Source of the DNA: Curtobacterium sp. MCBA15_008
GTDB taxonomy: Bacteria > Actinomycetota > Actinomycetes > Actinomycetales > Microbacteriaceae
Length of the DNA: 64,000 bases
NCBI RefSeq assembly: GCF_001865065.1
Contig: NZ_MJGN01000006.1
Span: forward strand, 37,452 to 101,451
Direction: 5' to 3'
The notes beneath the pieces are model-generated. The model did no database searches. It was not told the origin of the DNA and was given only the letters and a program-made list of their open reading frames with translations. The translations under genes were made by a program, and so were the position numbers. Of this stretch, positions 24,395 through 32,234 are shown piece by piece. Within the stretch, counting starts at the first letter, position 1. Each line of letters starts with the position of its first letter.

Positions 24395-27300
24395 GCGGTC
24401 ACCGCCTCGGTCGGGGCCTGCGGTGCACGGCGGGCGATGTCCTCGAGCGCCGCGGTCGCGAGGAGCTCGTCGAAGCGGGCCTCGCGGACGCGGCCGTCGT
24501 TCTTGGCGTTCTGGTGCATGATCCACCCGGTGGTGCCGGGCGCGTCCATGCTGCGGTTGTTCCGCTGCGTGAGCGCGCGCTTGTAGTCGTCGAGGCGCTT
24601 GATCGCGATGAGGGTCGCGAGCTCGTCGTCCGCGAACCGGTCGAGCGTGCCGCGGAGGTACTTCACGACGCGCTGCTTCACGAAGAAGTCCTCGGTGAGG
24701 ATGAGGTTCTTGACCGCCTCGGTCACCCGCGGGTCGTTCGGCCCCGCGGCGCCCGGGACGCGCTCGAGCGCCAGGTCCTGCGCAACGCCGAGCACCGTGT
24801 ACGACGACAGCAGCGAGAACATGTCGTCGCCCTGGTCGCCGAGCGACGGAGCACGGCCACCGAGCACGGCGCGCTGGTCGCGGTAGTCGACCTTGAACGC
24901 GCGGAGCTTGTCGGTCGCGATCGAGGTCGCGAGCTCGTCGAGCAGTTCGTTCCGGGTCGCCGCCGCGAGGATCTCGCCGGCGTCCTGGGTGAGCAGGAGC
25001 GCGCGGGGCATGCCGACGTAGACGTGCGCGCGGGTGGTCTCCCACTCGGCGAGCAGCCGCTCGGCCAGCGCGGAGCCGGTCGCCTCGAGGTGCCACTCGA
25101 GGAGCAGCCGTGCGGCGTCCTCGTGGAAGGCGCCCCTCGCGGTGTCGGTGACGGGGAACACGAGGAGCGAGTCCGTGCTGGCGCGCTCGGCGACCTGACC
25201 GGACGGGTCGTACTGGTACAGGAACCCGCCGGACATGCCGTTGCCGAGGCCCTTGCCGAACGACCCGAGGTTGAACACGGCGCCGCCGGTCATGTACTCG
25301 CAGCCGAAGTCGCCGACACCCTCGACGACGGCGGTCGCCCCGGAGTTGCGGACGGCGAACCGGTCGCCCGCCTCGCCCTCGACGAAGGTGCGGCCACCGG
25401 TGGCGCCGAACAGCGCGAAGTTGCCGACGAGGACGTTGCCGCCCCGCTCGGCGCTGCCGCCGCCCGGCGCACGGACGATGATCCGGCCGCCGCTCTGGCT
25501 CTTGCCGACGCCGTCGTTCGCGGTACCGGTGTGGTCGAGCACGACGCCGTCGTTGTTGAACACGCCGTAGGACTGCCCGGCCGACCCCTGCGTGCGGATC
25601 GTCACCGCGCCGTCCACCAGGCGACGACGACCACGGTCGTCGGTGGTCACGGCGGGGAGCCCGGCGACGTCGTCCGCGCCGAGCTCGTGGTTCAGCAGGC
25701 GCTCCAGGTCGATGCCGAGCTGGCCGCCGACCGACTTGTCCGCGTTGCCGAGCAGCACACCGTGCACGAGCACGTGCTCCTGGGCGTGGTCGACCAGGGC
25801 AGTGCGGACCCGCTCGAGCAGCGCGTCGTCGGTGTGGAAGTCCTTCTCGAGGTACTCCGGGTCGACGACGACCTTCTCGGGCACCTGCGCGAGGAGGGCG
25901 CGGACGTCGAGCCGTCCGACGCTCGCCGGGTGGTCGAGGAGCTGCAGCAGGTCGGTGCGGCCCCGGGCCTCGCGCAGGGAGCGCAGGCCGAGGCGGGCGA
26001 GGATCTGCCGGACGTCGTGGGCGATGTTGAGCAGGTACTGCGCGAGCGCGCGCGGGTCGCCCTCGAACGCCTCGGCGTTCGTGGTGAGGCCCGCCGGGCA
26101 CTTCACGTTGCAGTTCTTCGCCATCACGCAGCCGAGCATCATCAGCGCGGTGGTGCCGAACTCGAAGCTGTCGCCGCCGAGCAGCGCGCTCGTGACGACG
26201 TCGCTGCCGGTCTGGTGCGCGCCGGAGCAGCGGAGCGTGACCTTCTGACGGAGGCCGTTCGCGACGAGGGCCTGGTGGACCTCGGCCACGCCGATCTCCG
26301 CCGAACGCCCGGCGTACTTCAGGCTCGTGACCGCAGCGGCCCCGGTCCCGCCGGTGTTGCCCGCGACGTTGATGACGTCCGCGCCGGCCTTCGCGACGCC
26401 GACCGCGATGGTGCCGATGCCCTCGGAGGACACCAGCTTCACGATCACCCGGACGCGGGCGGCCTTGCAGTCGTGGATGAGCTGCGCGAGGTCCTCGATC
26501 GAGTACGTGTCGTGGTGCGGCGGCGGCGAGATGAGCTCGACGCCGGGCGTGCCACCACGGGCCGCGGCGATGTCCACCGTGACCTTCGGCGCGGGCAGCT
26601 GACCGCCCTCGCCGGGCTTCGCGCCCTGGCCGATCTTGATCTCGAGCTCCTCGAGCATCGGGTCGGCGAGGTAGCCGGCCCAGATGCCGAACCGGCCCGA
26701 GGCGAACTGCTTGATGCGCGAGCCGCGGATGGTGCCGTAGCGCGAGTGGTGCTCGCCGCCCTCGCCGCTGTTCGACATGCCGCCGACCATGTTCGTGCCG
26801 TGCGCCACCGCTTCGTGCGCGGTCGCGACGAGGGCACCGTGGCTCATCGCGCCGGACGCCAGGGTGCGGGTGATCTCGTGGGCCGGCTGGACCTCGTCGA
26901 GCACGACGCTCGCCGGGGCGCTCTCGAGCAGGGCGAGCAGGTCGACCGCCGGACCGGTGGCGCGGAGCGTCACCTGGGTCTCGTCGACGGCGTCGACGTC
27001 GACCAGGCCCGGGTGCAGCAGCGCGAGCCCGTCTGCCAGGGCCGCGTGGCGCAGTGCACCCGTGGCCCCCGTGGAGGAGAGCTCCAGGCGGAAGCGAGCC
27101 GTGCCTCCCGGCAGGTCCTGGTCGTCCGACGGACGCGAGCCGGACAGGCCGCGCACCGTGATGCTGGCGTTGCCGGTGGTGGCGAAGCGACCGAGCTCGC
27201 GGGCGAAGTCCTCGGCCTCGTCGATGCCCGTGACGTCCGCGGGCAGCGCGAGCACGTCGCGGAGTGCCGCGGGACGGCGTGAACGCTCGTCGTGCGTGGT

Positions 27301-29988
27301 CTGCAGGAACGTGACGTAGCCCGGCGTGATCCGGTGCGCGTCGATCTCGGCGTCGCTCAGCCGGTCGTACCCGGTGTTGCGGTACGCGGCGTCGGTGATG
27401 CCGAACGAGTCGTCGAGCTGGCCGAGCGTGAGCAGTCGCAGTGCGTCCGAGTCGCCGGAGCGCTCGAAGGCCGGACGCTCCTCGGTCATGCCGCCGAAGC
27501 CGCGCACGCTGGCGACGCCGAACGAGTGCCCGGCGCCGTCCGAGCGTTCCTTGAACAGGCCGAGCAGGGGCACCTGGCCCTCGGACTCGACGGTGCGGGC
27601 GCGCTCGTGCCAGTCCGTCGCCGCCTGCGCGATGCGGGCGAAACCGACACCGCCGACGGGCGCCTGCATGTGCGGGAAGACCCGAGCGAACAGGTCGTCG
27701 CGGGTGTCGAGGTAGTTCGGCTCGAAGAACTCGCCGCCGATGTAGCTCTCCGCCGTGCACAGGCCGACGCGTCCCATCGTCTTCGCGAGGGCCTTCTCGG
27801 CCGCCTTCCGGAACTGCTTGAGCGCCAGGTCCGTCGCGGTCAGCTCGCCGGCGGGTGCCGGCGCAGCGGGGTACTTCTCCTCCGCACGCAGACGCGCGGA
27901 CAGGCTGTACACCGCAGCGGCGCCGAAGCCGAGCGCCGTCGCGACGTGGTGCGACGACGGCAGCTGGCCGGACTCGGCGACGACGGACACGCGCAGGCGC
28001 AGGCCGGTCTCGATGAGCCGCTGGTTCACGGCGGCCACGGCGAGGATCACCGGGAGCGGGGCACGGGTGGACGAGACCTCGCGGTCGGTGACCACGGCGA
28101 TGCCGCCGGTGGCCTTCGCGAACTGCTCGACGGCGTCGCAGAGCGCGTCGACGGCGGCGCGCATCGCGTCCGCGTTGGCCCGTTCGTCGCCGAGCACCGG
28201 GGTGTAGAGCATGTCGAAGCGTTCCAGCGGGACGATGTCCTGGTCGCGCAGGCGCACCATGTCGAGGTGCCCGAGGATCGGGGACTGCACGACGAGCTGC
28301 CGGGTCGGCGTGCCGGTGCCGCTGCCCGTACCGTCCGGCTTGCTGCCGAGTGTCACGCGCATGCTCATGCCGTCGGCTTCGCGGATCGAGTCGAGCGGCG
28401 GGTTCGTCACCTGGGCGAAGCGCTGCGAGAAGTACTTCGCCATGCCGCCCTCGGTGTCGCTGAGGGCGTTGATCGCGTTGCCGTAGCCCATCGCCGAGAT
28501 CCGCTCCGACCCGTTCTGCAGCATCGGGTCGAGCATGAACCGGAAGCTCTCCTGGTTCAGCGAGTACGCCACGTACCGGCCCTGCAGCGACAGATCGCCG
28601 TCGTAGCCGAGCGTGCTCGTCGTGCGGTGGTACTCCGGCGCCGGCAGGTCGTCGAGGTTCACCCGGGCGGCGTCGAGCAGGGTCTTGTAGTCGCGACGGT
28701 CGGCGAGCATGCGCAGGACGTCGTCGGTGCGCATGAGCGTGCCTGTGCGGTGGTCGACGACGAGCATGCCGCCGGCCTCGATGCGCCCGCGGTGCACCAC
28801 CTCGTCGGCGTCGAACTCGACCTGACCGGCCTCGGACGACACCATCAGGTACTCGGCGGTCTGCACCGAGCGCAGCGGTCGGAGGCCCAGGCGGTCGAGT
28901 CGGGCACCGACGACGTCGCCGTCGCTGAAGATCACCGCGGCCGGGCCGTCGTTCTTCTCCTCGTACAGCGAGAAGTACTCGAGCATGTCGCGCACGTCGG
29001 GCGTCAGCGTGCGGTCGTTCTCCCACGCCGGCGGCATGAGCGAGACCACGGCTTCGACGATCTCGAGGCCGTCGTCGAACACCCGGCTCTGCAGGGTCTG
29101 GTCGAGGCGGCTCGAGTCGGACTGCCCGGGCGGACGGACGATGCTCCGGGTGCGGGCACGGGCCAGGGCTTCGTCGGACAGGCGGTTCTTGCGGTCCGTG
29201 TTGAGCTCGCCGTTGTGCGCCATCAGGCGGAACGGCTGCGCCATCGTCGGGTGCGGCTCGGTGTTCGTCGAGAAGCGCGTGTGGAAGTACAGCGTCCGCA
29301 CCGAGTGGCGCGGGTCGCGCAGGTCGGTGAAGTACCCGATGACCTCGCCCGAGTTCAGGCGGCCCTTGAGGATCTGGGTCCGGGCGCTGAGCGACAGCGG
29401 GTACAGGGCTGCGTGCTCGGCGCGGTCGGCGGCGGCCTGCCCGTAGGAGACGGCCTCGATCGCGAGCAGGGCGCGGTTCGCGGCGGCGTCGACCTCCGCA
29501 CGGGCCCATTCGTCGGGCGCGCGGAAGACCCACTGGACGATCGGCAGTTGGTACTGCTCGGCCTCGGGGCGGGCGACGGAGTGGTCCACCGGGACGTCGC
29601 GGACGAGGAGGAGCTCGAAGCCCTGCTGCTCGATGGCGTCGGTGACGGTGCGCACGGCTGCGGCCCGTTCGTCCGTGCCGTCCGGGGCTGCGCCGGTCGG
29701 CGCTGCGCCGGTGGGCACGAAGCAGTTCGCGACGCCGAAGTGGCCCGCCCGCAGGTGCTCGCCGGTGATCGCGCTGAAGAACTCCACCGACAGGTCGATG
29801 CTGACGCCCGCGCCGTCCCCGACACCCTCGGCGGACTTGCCGCCGCGGTGGGGGATCGCGCAGAGCGCTTCGTCGCCCTTGCGGATGACGTCGTGGCTCG
29901 GCGTGCCGTCGAGTCGGGTGATGAAACCGACGCCGCAGTCGCTCGATTCGCGGGCAGGGTCGTAGAGACCGAAGGAGGAGGGGTTCAC
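24391..29988 (-). CDS. GltB-like glutamate synthase large chain, atypical
   Basis: The 1865-residue protein follows the GltB plan. A class II glutaminase begins at Cys18 (SSDCGVGFI) after a short propeptide, with FHTRFSTNTEPHPTMAQPFR and LMAHNGELNT. The FMN synthase domain spans about 1040-1400 (GAMSHGAL, RIKQFASGRFGIWA, GQGAKPGEGGQLP, SPPPHHDTYSIEDLAQLI). A GXGXG-type helix follows near 1500-1600. The Fe-S cysteines are C1287, C1293 and C1297, a C-x5-C-x3-C set instead of the usual x5-x4. About 215 residues follow the normal end. No gltD is adjacent; the overlapping gene encodes a diflavin reductase. The GTG at 29988 lacks a good ribosome site. Confidence 0.88.
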   Translation of the reverse strand: MNPSSFGLYDPARESSDCGVGFITRLDGTPSHDVIRKGDEALCAIPHRGGKSAEGVGDGAGVSIDLSVEFFSAITGEHLRAGHFGVANCFVPTGAAPTGAAPDGTDERAAAVRTVTDAIEQQGFELLLVRDVPVDHSVARPEAEQYQLPIVQWVFRAPDEWARAEVDAAANRALLAIEAVSYGQAAADRAEHAALYPLSLSARTQILKGRLNSGEVIGYFTDLRDPRHSVRTLYFHTRFSTNTEPHPTMAQPFRLMAHNGELNTDRKNRLSDEALARARTRSIVRPPGQSDSSRLDQTLQSRVFDDGLEIVEAVVSLMPPAWENDRTLTPDVRDMLEYFSLYEEKNDGPAAVIFSDGDVVGARLDRLGLRPLRSVQTAEYLMVSSEAGQVEFDADEVVHRGRIEAGGMLVVDHRTGTLMRTDDVLRMLADRRDYKTLLDAARVNLDDLPAPEYHRTTSTLGYDGDLSLQGRYVAYSLNQESFRFMLDPMLQNGSERISAMGYGNAINALSDTEGGMAKYFSQRFAQVTNPPLDSIREADGMSMRVTLGSKPDGTGSGTGTPTRQLVVQSPILGHLDMVRLRDQDIVPLERFDMLYTPVLGDERANADAMRAAVDALCDAVEQFAKATGGIAVVTDREVSSTRAPLPVILAVAAVNQRLIETGLRLRVSVVAESGQLPSSHHVATALGFGAAAVYSLSARLRAEEKYPAAPAPAGELTATDLALKQFRKAAEKALAKTMGRVGLCTAESYIGGEFFEPNYLDTRDDLFARVFPHMQAPVGGVGFARIAQAATDWHERARTVESEGQVPLLGLFKERSDGAGHSFGVASVRGFGGMTEERPAFERSGDSDALRLLTLGQLDDSFGITDAAYRNTGYDRLSDAEIDAHRITPGYVTFLQTTHDERSRRPAALRDVLALPADVTGIDEAEDFARELGRFATTGNASITVRGLSGSRPSDDQDLPGGTARFRLELSSTGATGALRHAALADGLALLHPGLVDVDAVDETQVTLRATGPAVDLLALLESAPASVVLDEVQPAHEITRTLASGAMSHGALVATAHEAVAHGTNMVGGMSNSGEGGEHHSRYGTIRGSRIKQFASGRFGIWAGYLADPMLEELEIKIGQGAKPGEGGQLPAPKVTVDIAAARGGTPGVELISPPPHHDTYSIEDLAQLIHDCKAARVRVIVKLVSSEGIGTIAVGVAKAGADVINVAGNTGGTGAAAVTSLKYAGRSAEIGVAEVHQALVANGLRQKVTLRCSGAHQTGSDVVTSALLGGDSFEFGTTALMMLGCVMAKNCNVKCPAGLTTNAEAFEGDPRALAQYLLNIAHDVRQILARLGLRSLREARGRTDLLQLLDHPASVGRLDVRALLAQVPEKVVVDPEYLEKDFHTDDALLERVRTALVDHAQEHVLVHGVLLGNADKSVGGQLGIDLERLLNHELGADDVAGLPAVTTDDRGRRRLVDGAVTIRTQGSAGQSYGVFNNDGVVLDHTGTANDGVGKSQSGGRIIVRAPGGGSAERGGNVLVGNFALFGATGGRTFVEGEAGDRFAVRNSGATAVVEGVGDFGCEYMTGGAVFNLGSFGKGLGNGMSGGFLYQYDPSGQVAERASTDSLLVFPVTDTARGAFHEDAARLLLEWHLEATGSALAERLLAEWETTRAHVYVGMPRALLLTQDAGEILAAATRNELLDELATSIATDKLRAFKVDYRDQRAVLGGRAPSLGDQGDDMFSLLSSYTVLGVAQDLALERVPGAAGPNDPRVTEAVKNLILTEDFFVKQRVVKYLRGTLDRFADDELATLIAIKRLDDYKRALTQRNNRSMDAPGTTGWIMHQNAKNDGRVREARFDELLATAALEDIARRAPQAPTEAVTA

Positions 29989-30108
29989 GTGTGCGGGTCC
30001 AGTGGGGCGTTGCCGGCAGCGGACGGCCAGGCTGCATCGATGGAGCGCTCGCCGCGGGCAGACCGGTGGTGACAGTCGGGCCCTGTGGGGTGGTGGTGCG
30101 GTAGGGCG

Positions 30109-30138
30109 ATGCTACGGCCTGGTATACCGAGCACGCAA
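30109..30138 (-). promoter_or_regulatory. Putative promoter of the gltB-like operon
   Basis: On the minus strand TTGCGT (30133-30138) and TAGCAT (30109-30114) are 18 bp apart. Transcription from here would give a leader of about 115 nt before the GTG at 29988. I see no known riboswitch in that leader. Confidence 0.4.
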
Positions 30139-30188
30139 CACCACAGCGCGCGGGCCGTTCGGCGGGATCGGCAGGCCGCCCGGTGGGG

Positions 30189-30458
30189 TCAGCGCGGGAG
30201 CAGGATCTGGACGACGGCGATGACCGCGAGCACGGCGATCGGGACGCCCGCGATCCAGGCTCCGGCGCGCATCTGGGTCCGGCGGATGGTCGGCGCCGCG
30301 TGCGAGCTGCGTGCGAACTCGGTCGCCGCGACGAGCTCCGGCGCGGCAGCGGGCGGTGCGGGCTCCGGCTGGGGGCGGTCGTCCTCGAACGCGGGGACCT
30401 CGACGACCAGGTCCTCGGGGCGCGGTCGGCCGGGCAGTCGTGCGAAGTCGTTCGGCAT
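30189..30458 (-). CDS. Small protein with one C-terminal transmembrane helix
   Basis: The ATG at 30458 follows GAGGAGG and gives 89 residues. The first 60 are polar and Pro/Glu-rich (MPNDFARLPGRPRPEDLVVE), and the end is a single hydrophobic helix (AGAWIAGVPIAVLAVIAVVQ). This suggests a tail-anchored or single-pass membrane protein. I recognise no family. It lies upstream of the gltB-like operon on the same strand, 200 bp away, and has repeats behind its start. Confidence 0.65.
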   Translation of the reverse strand: MPNDFARLPGRPRPEDLVVEVPAFEDDRPQPEPAPPAAAPELVAATEFARSSHAAPTIRRTQMRAGAWIAGVPIAVLAVIAVVQILLPR

Positions 30459-30540
30459 GCGGGCCTCCTCGTCCGGTGTGCTCAGTATGCGCCGTGCGCC
30501 GTCGGAAGGGCTGGCCCCGAGTCGCGCCCGCTCCGGTCTT

Positions 30541-30612
30541 CGCAAGACGCAACCTCGGCGACTCCTCGCAGCGGTGTTCCGCTGCGGGCAACCGCCCGGG
30601 TTGCGTTTTGCG
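30541..30612. repeat. Nested inverted repeat
   Basis: Outer arms CGCAAGACGCAACC (30541) and GGTTGCGTTTTGCG (to 30612) differ at one pair. An inner hairpin GCAGCGG-TGTT-CCGCTGC (30568-30585) sits inside. It follows the fructosamine kinase stop (minus strand) by about 75 bp and could terminate it. Confidence 0.8.
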
Positions 30613-30660
30613 GGCGGCCGGGCGGCCGGGCGGCCGGGCGGCCGGGGCGGCGGGCCGGCC
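30611..30660. repeat. GGGCGGCC 8-bp tandem repeat
   Basis: At least four units of GGGCGGCC run in tandem from about 30611 and degrade into GGCGGGCCGGCC. The tract lies between the nested inverted repeat and the stop of the fructosamine kinase gene. Length variation by slippage is likely. Confidence 0.75.
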
Positions 30661-30685
30661 GGCGGGGGCCCGGCCAGCGCCCGCG

Positions 30686-31522
30686 TCAGGTGTAGCGGCG
30701 GGCGGCCCGGACGGCGGCGCCGCGGTAGGACCCGCCGAACAGGAACACGTGCAGCAGCAGCGGGGCCAGCTGGTGCAGCTCCACGCGCTCCTGCCAGCCG
30801 TCGGCCAACCGGGACTCGGCGTCGTACGCGTCGAGCACGGTCTCGAGCCGGGGGAGCCCGAACAGTGCCAGCAGTGCCAGATCGGTCTCGGCGTGGCCGC
30901 CGTGCGGGTTCGCGTCGATGAGCACGGCGCCCGTCGGCTCGGAGTGATCACCGGGCCAGAGGACGTTCCCCGCCCAGAGGTCGCCGTGCAGCCGCGCCGG
31001 CCGATCCCCGACGAGCGCGGGCTGCGGCGACCCGAGCGTCCCGTCCTGCACCCGGTCCGCAACCCGGTCGAAGAGCGCGACCTCGTCGGGATCGAAACCG
31101 GGGCCGAAGCCGCGGCCCGCCCCGCCGCGGTCGACGATCCGGCGTACGTAGTCGCGGATGCGGTACTCGGCGAAGAACTCGCCCCACGTCGCGGGGGCGT
31201 GCGCCGCGGTGACGAACGCCGTCCCCGAGCGACCCATCCGGAGCGGCCCGTCATCGGGGAAGCCCGGGGCCGGCGTTCCCCAGCCGTCCGCGCCCGCAGC
31301 GTGGGTGTGCGCCAGCGACCGGCCGAACCGCTCCGCCTGCTGCGCCGTGGGGGAGCCGTCGTCGATCAGCTCGAGGTCGAGGACGGTCGGGCTCGGACGA
31401 TCGAGGACGCGGGCGATCCGCGTGCCGCCGGCCGCTTCGGCTTCGGCCAGCCAGGCCAGCCCGGCGGCCTCGGCAGTGGCTTCGTGCGGGGTGGTGAAGG
31501 TCTTCACGTGCGTCTCGGCCAT
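30686..31522 (-). CDS. Fructosamine kinase family protein
   Basis: The 278-residue protein has the kinase-like fold of the fructosamine-3-kinase family, with ARLHGDLWAGNVLWPGDHSE as the catalytic loop (HGDLWxGN) and LIDANPHGGHAETDLALLAL as the metal-binding segment. These enzymes phosphorylate fructosamines or other ketoamines formed by glycation, starting their repair. The N-terminal VKTFTTPHEATAEAAGLAWL is also typical. It is single, separated from the two-component genes by 49 bp. A CAGGAT box six bases before the ATG hints at a leaderless start. Confidence 0.88.
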   Translation of the reverse strand: MAETHVKTFTTPHEATAEAAGLAWLAEAEAAGGTRIARVLDRPSPTVLDLELIDDGSPTAQQAERFGRSLAHTHAAGADGWGTPAPGFPDDGPLRMGRSGTAFVTAAHAPATWGEFFAEYRIRDYVRRIVDRGGAGRGFGPGFDPDEVALFDRVADRVQDGTLGSPQPALVGDRPARLHGDLWAGNVLWPGDHSEPTGAVLIDANPHGGHAETDLALLALFGLPRLETVLDAYDAESRLADGWQERVELHQLAPLLLHVFLFGGSYRGAAVRAARRYT

Positions 31523-31571
31523 GTGCCCATCCTGCCGACCGCGTCCGACCGGCGACTCAGTACCCCCGACC

Positions 31572-32234
31572 TCAGCGCCGGGCGGCGTGCACCACCAGGG
31601 CGAGCTGCACCCGGTTCTCGACCCCGAACTTCTCGTAGACGTGCCCGATGTGCGTCTTCACCGTCGCCAGCCCCACGAACAGGTCGGCGGCGATCTGCGC
31701 GTTCGACGCTCCGTCCGCCACGGCGAGGGCGACCTCGGTCTCGCGCTCGGTCAGGAGTGCGAGCAGTCGACGCTCCTCGGCACCGTCGGCCTCGCGCGTC
31801 GGCCGTGGCTGCGCCGCGAACGCGATGACCCGGTCGAGGACGGACGGCGACAGGATCGAGCGGCCCGCTGCGACCGTCCGGACCGCCTCGACGAGTTCGT
31901 GCGGCGGGGTGTCCTTGAGCAGGAACCCCCGTGCACCGGCCTGCAGCGCCCCGAGGACCATGTCGTCGCCCTCGAACGTCGTCAGGACCAGCACCGCGAG
32001 GTCCGGGCGGCGACGCAGTTCACGCTCGGTCGCGACCAGCCCGTCGCACCGCGGCATGCGGATGTCCATGAGCACGACGTCGGGTTCCGTCGTCGCGATG
32101 ACGTGCGCGGCCTCGAGCCCGTCGCCCGCCTCGCCGACCACCTCGACGTCGTCGTCGCCGGTGAGCAGGAGCCGGAGGCCGGCACGCACCAGGTGGTCGT
32201 CGTCGACGAGGACGACGCGGATCCGACCCGTCAC
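31572..32234 (-). CDS. NarL/LuxR-family response regulator
   Basis: The GTG at 32234 overlaps the sensor kinase stop by 4 bp and gives 220 residues; a GTG nine bases upstream is possible. The receiver domain has the acidic DDD (11-13), the phosphoacceptor Asp57 (VVLMDIRMP) and the Lys of LLKDTPP. A LuxR-type helix-turn-helix ends the protein (LTERETEVALAVADGASNAQ, then GLATVKTHIGHVYEKFGV). It works with the histidine kinase encoded just upstream. Its targets cannot be read from the sequence. Confidence 0.94.
   Translation of the reverse strand: MTGRIRVVLVDDDHLVRAGLRLLLTGDDDVEVVGEAGDGLEAAHVIATTEPDVVLMDIRMPRCDGLVATERELRRRPDLAVLVLTTFEGDDMVLGALQAGARGFLLKDTPPHELVEAVRTVAAGRSILSPSVLDRVIAFAAQPRPTREADGAEERRLLALLTERETEVALAVADGASNAQIAADLFVGLATVKTHIGHVYEKFGVENRVQLALVVHAARR

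Noticed and set aside
24395-30037. A 2473-residue minus-strand frame continuing upstream of the diflavin reductase
   Set aside because: Only its last 592 codons show protein motifs. The rest is Arg/Pro-rich shadow of the gltB-like gene in another frame, and the GTG at 24394 is a coupled start.
24514-30072. Two very long plus-strand ORFs (about 920 residues each) opposite the gltB-like gene
   Set aside because: They are antisense frames of a GC-rich gene. Their translations are low-complexity Val/Arg/Glu/Asp-rich with no domain, while the minus frame has clear GltB motifs.
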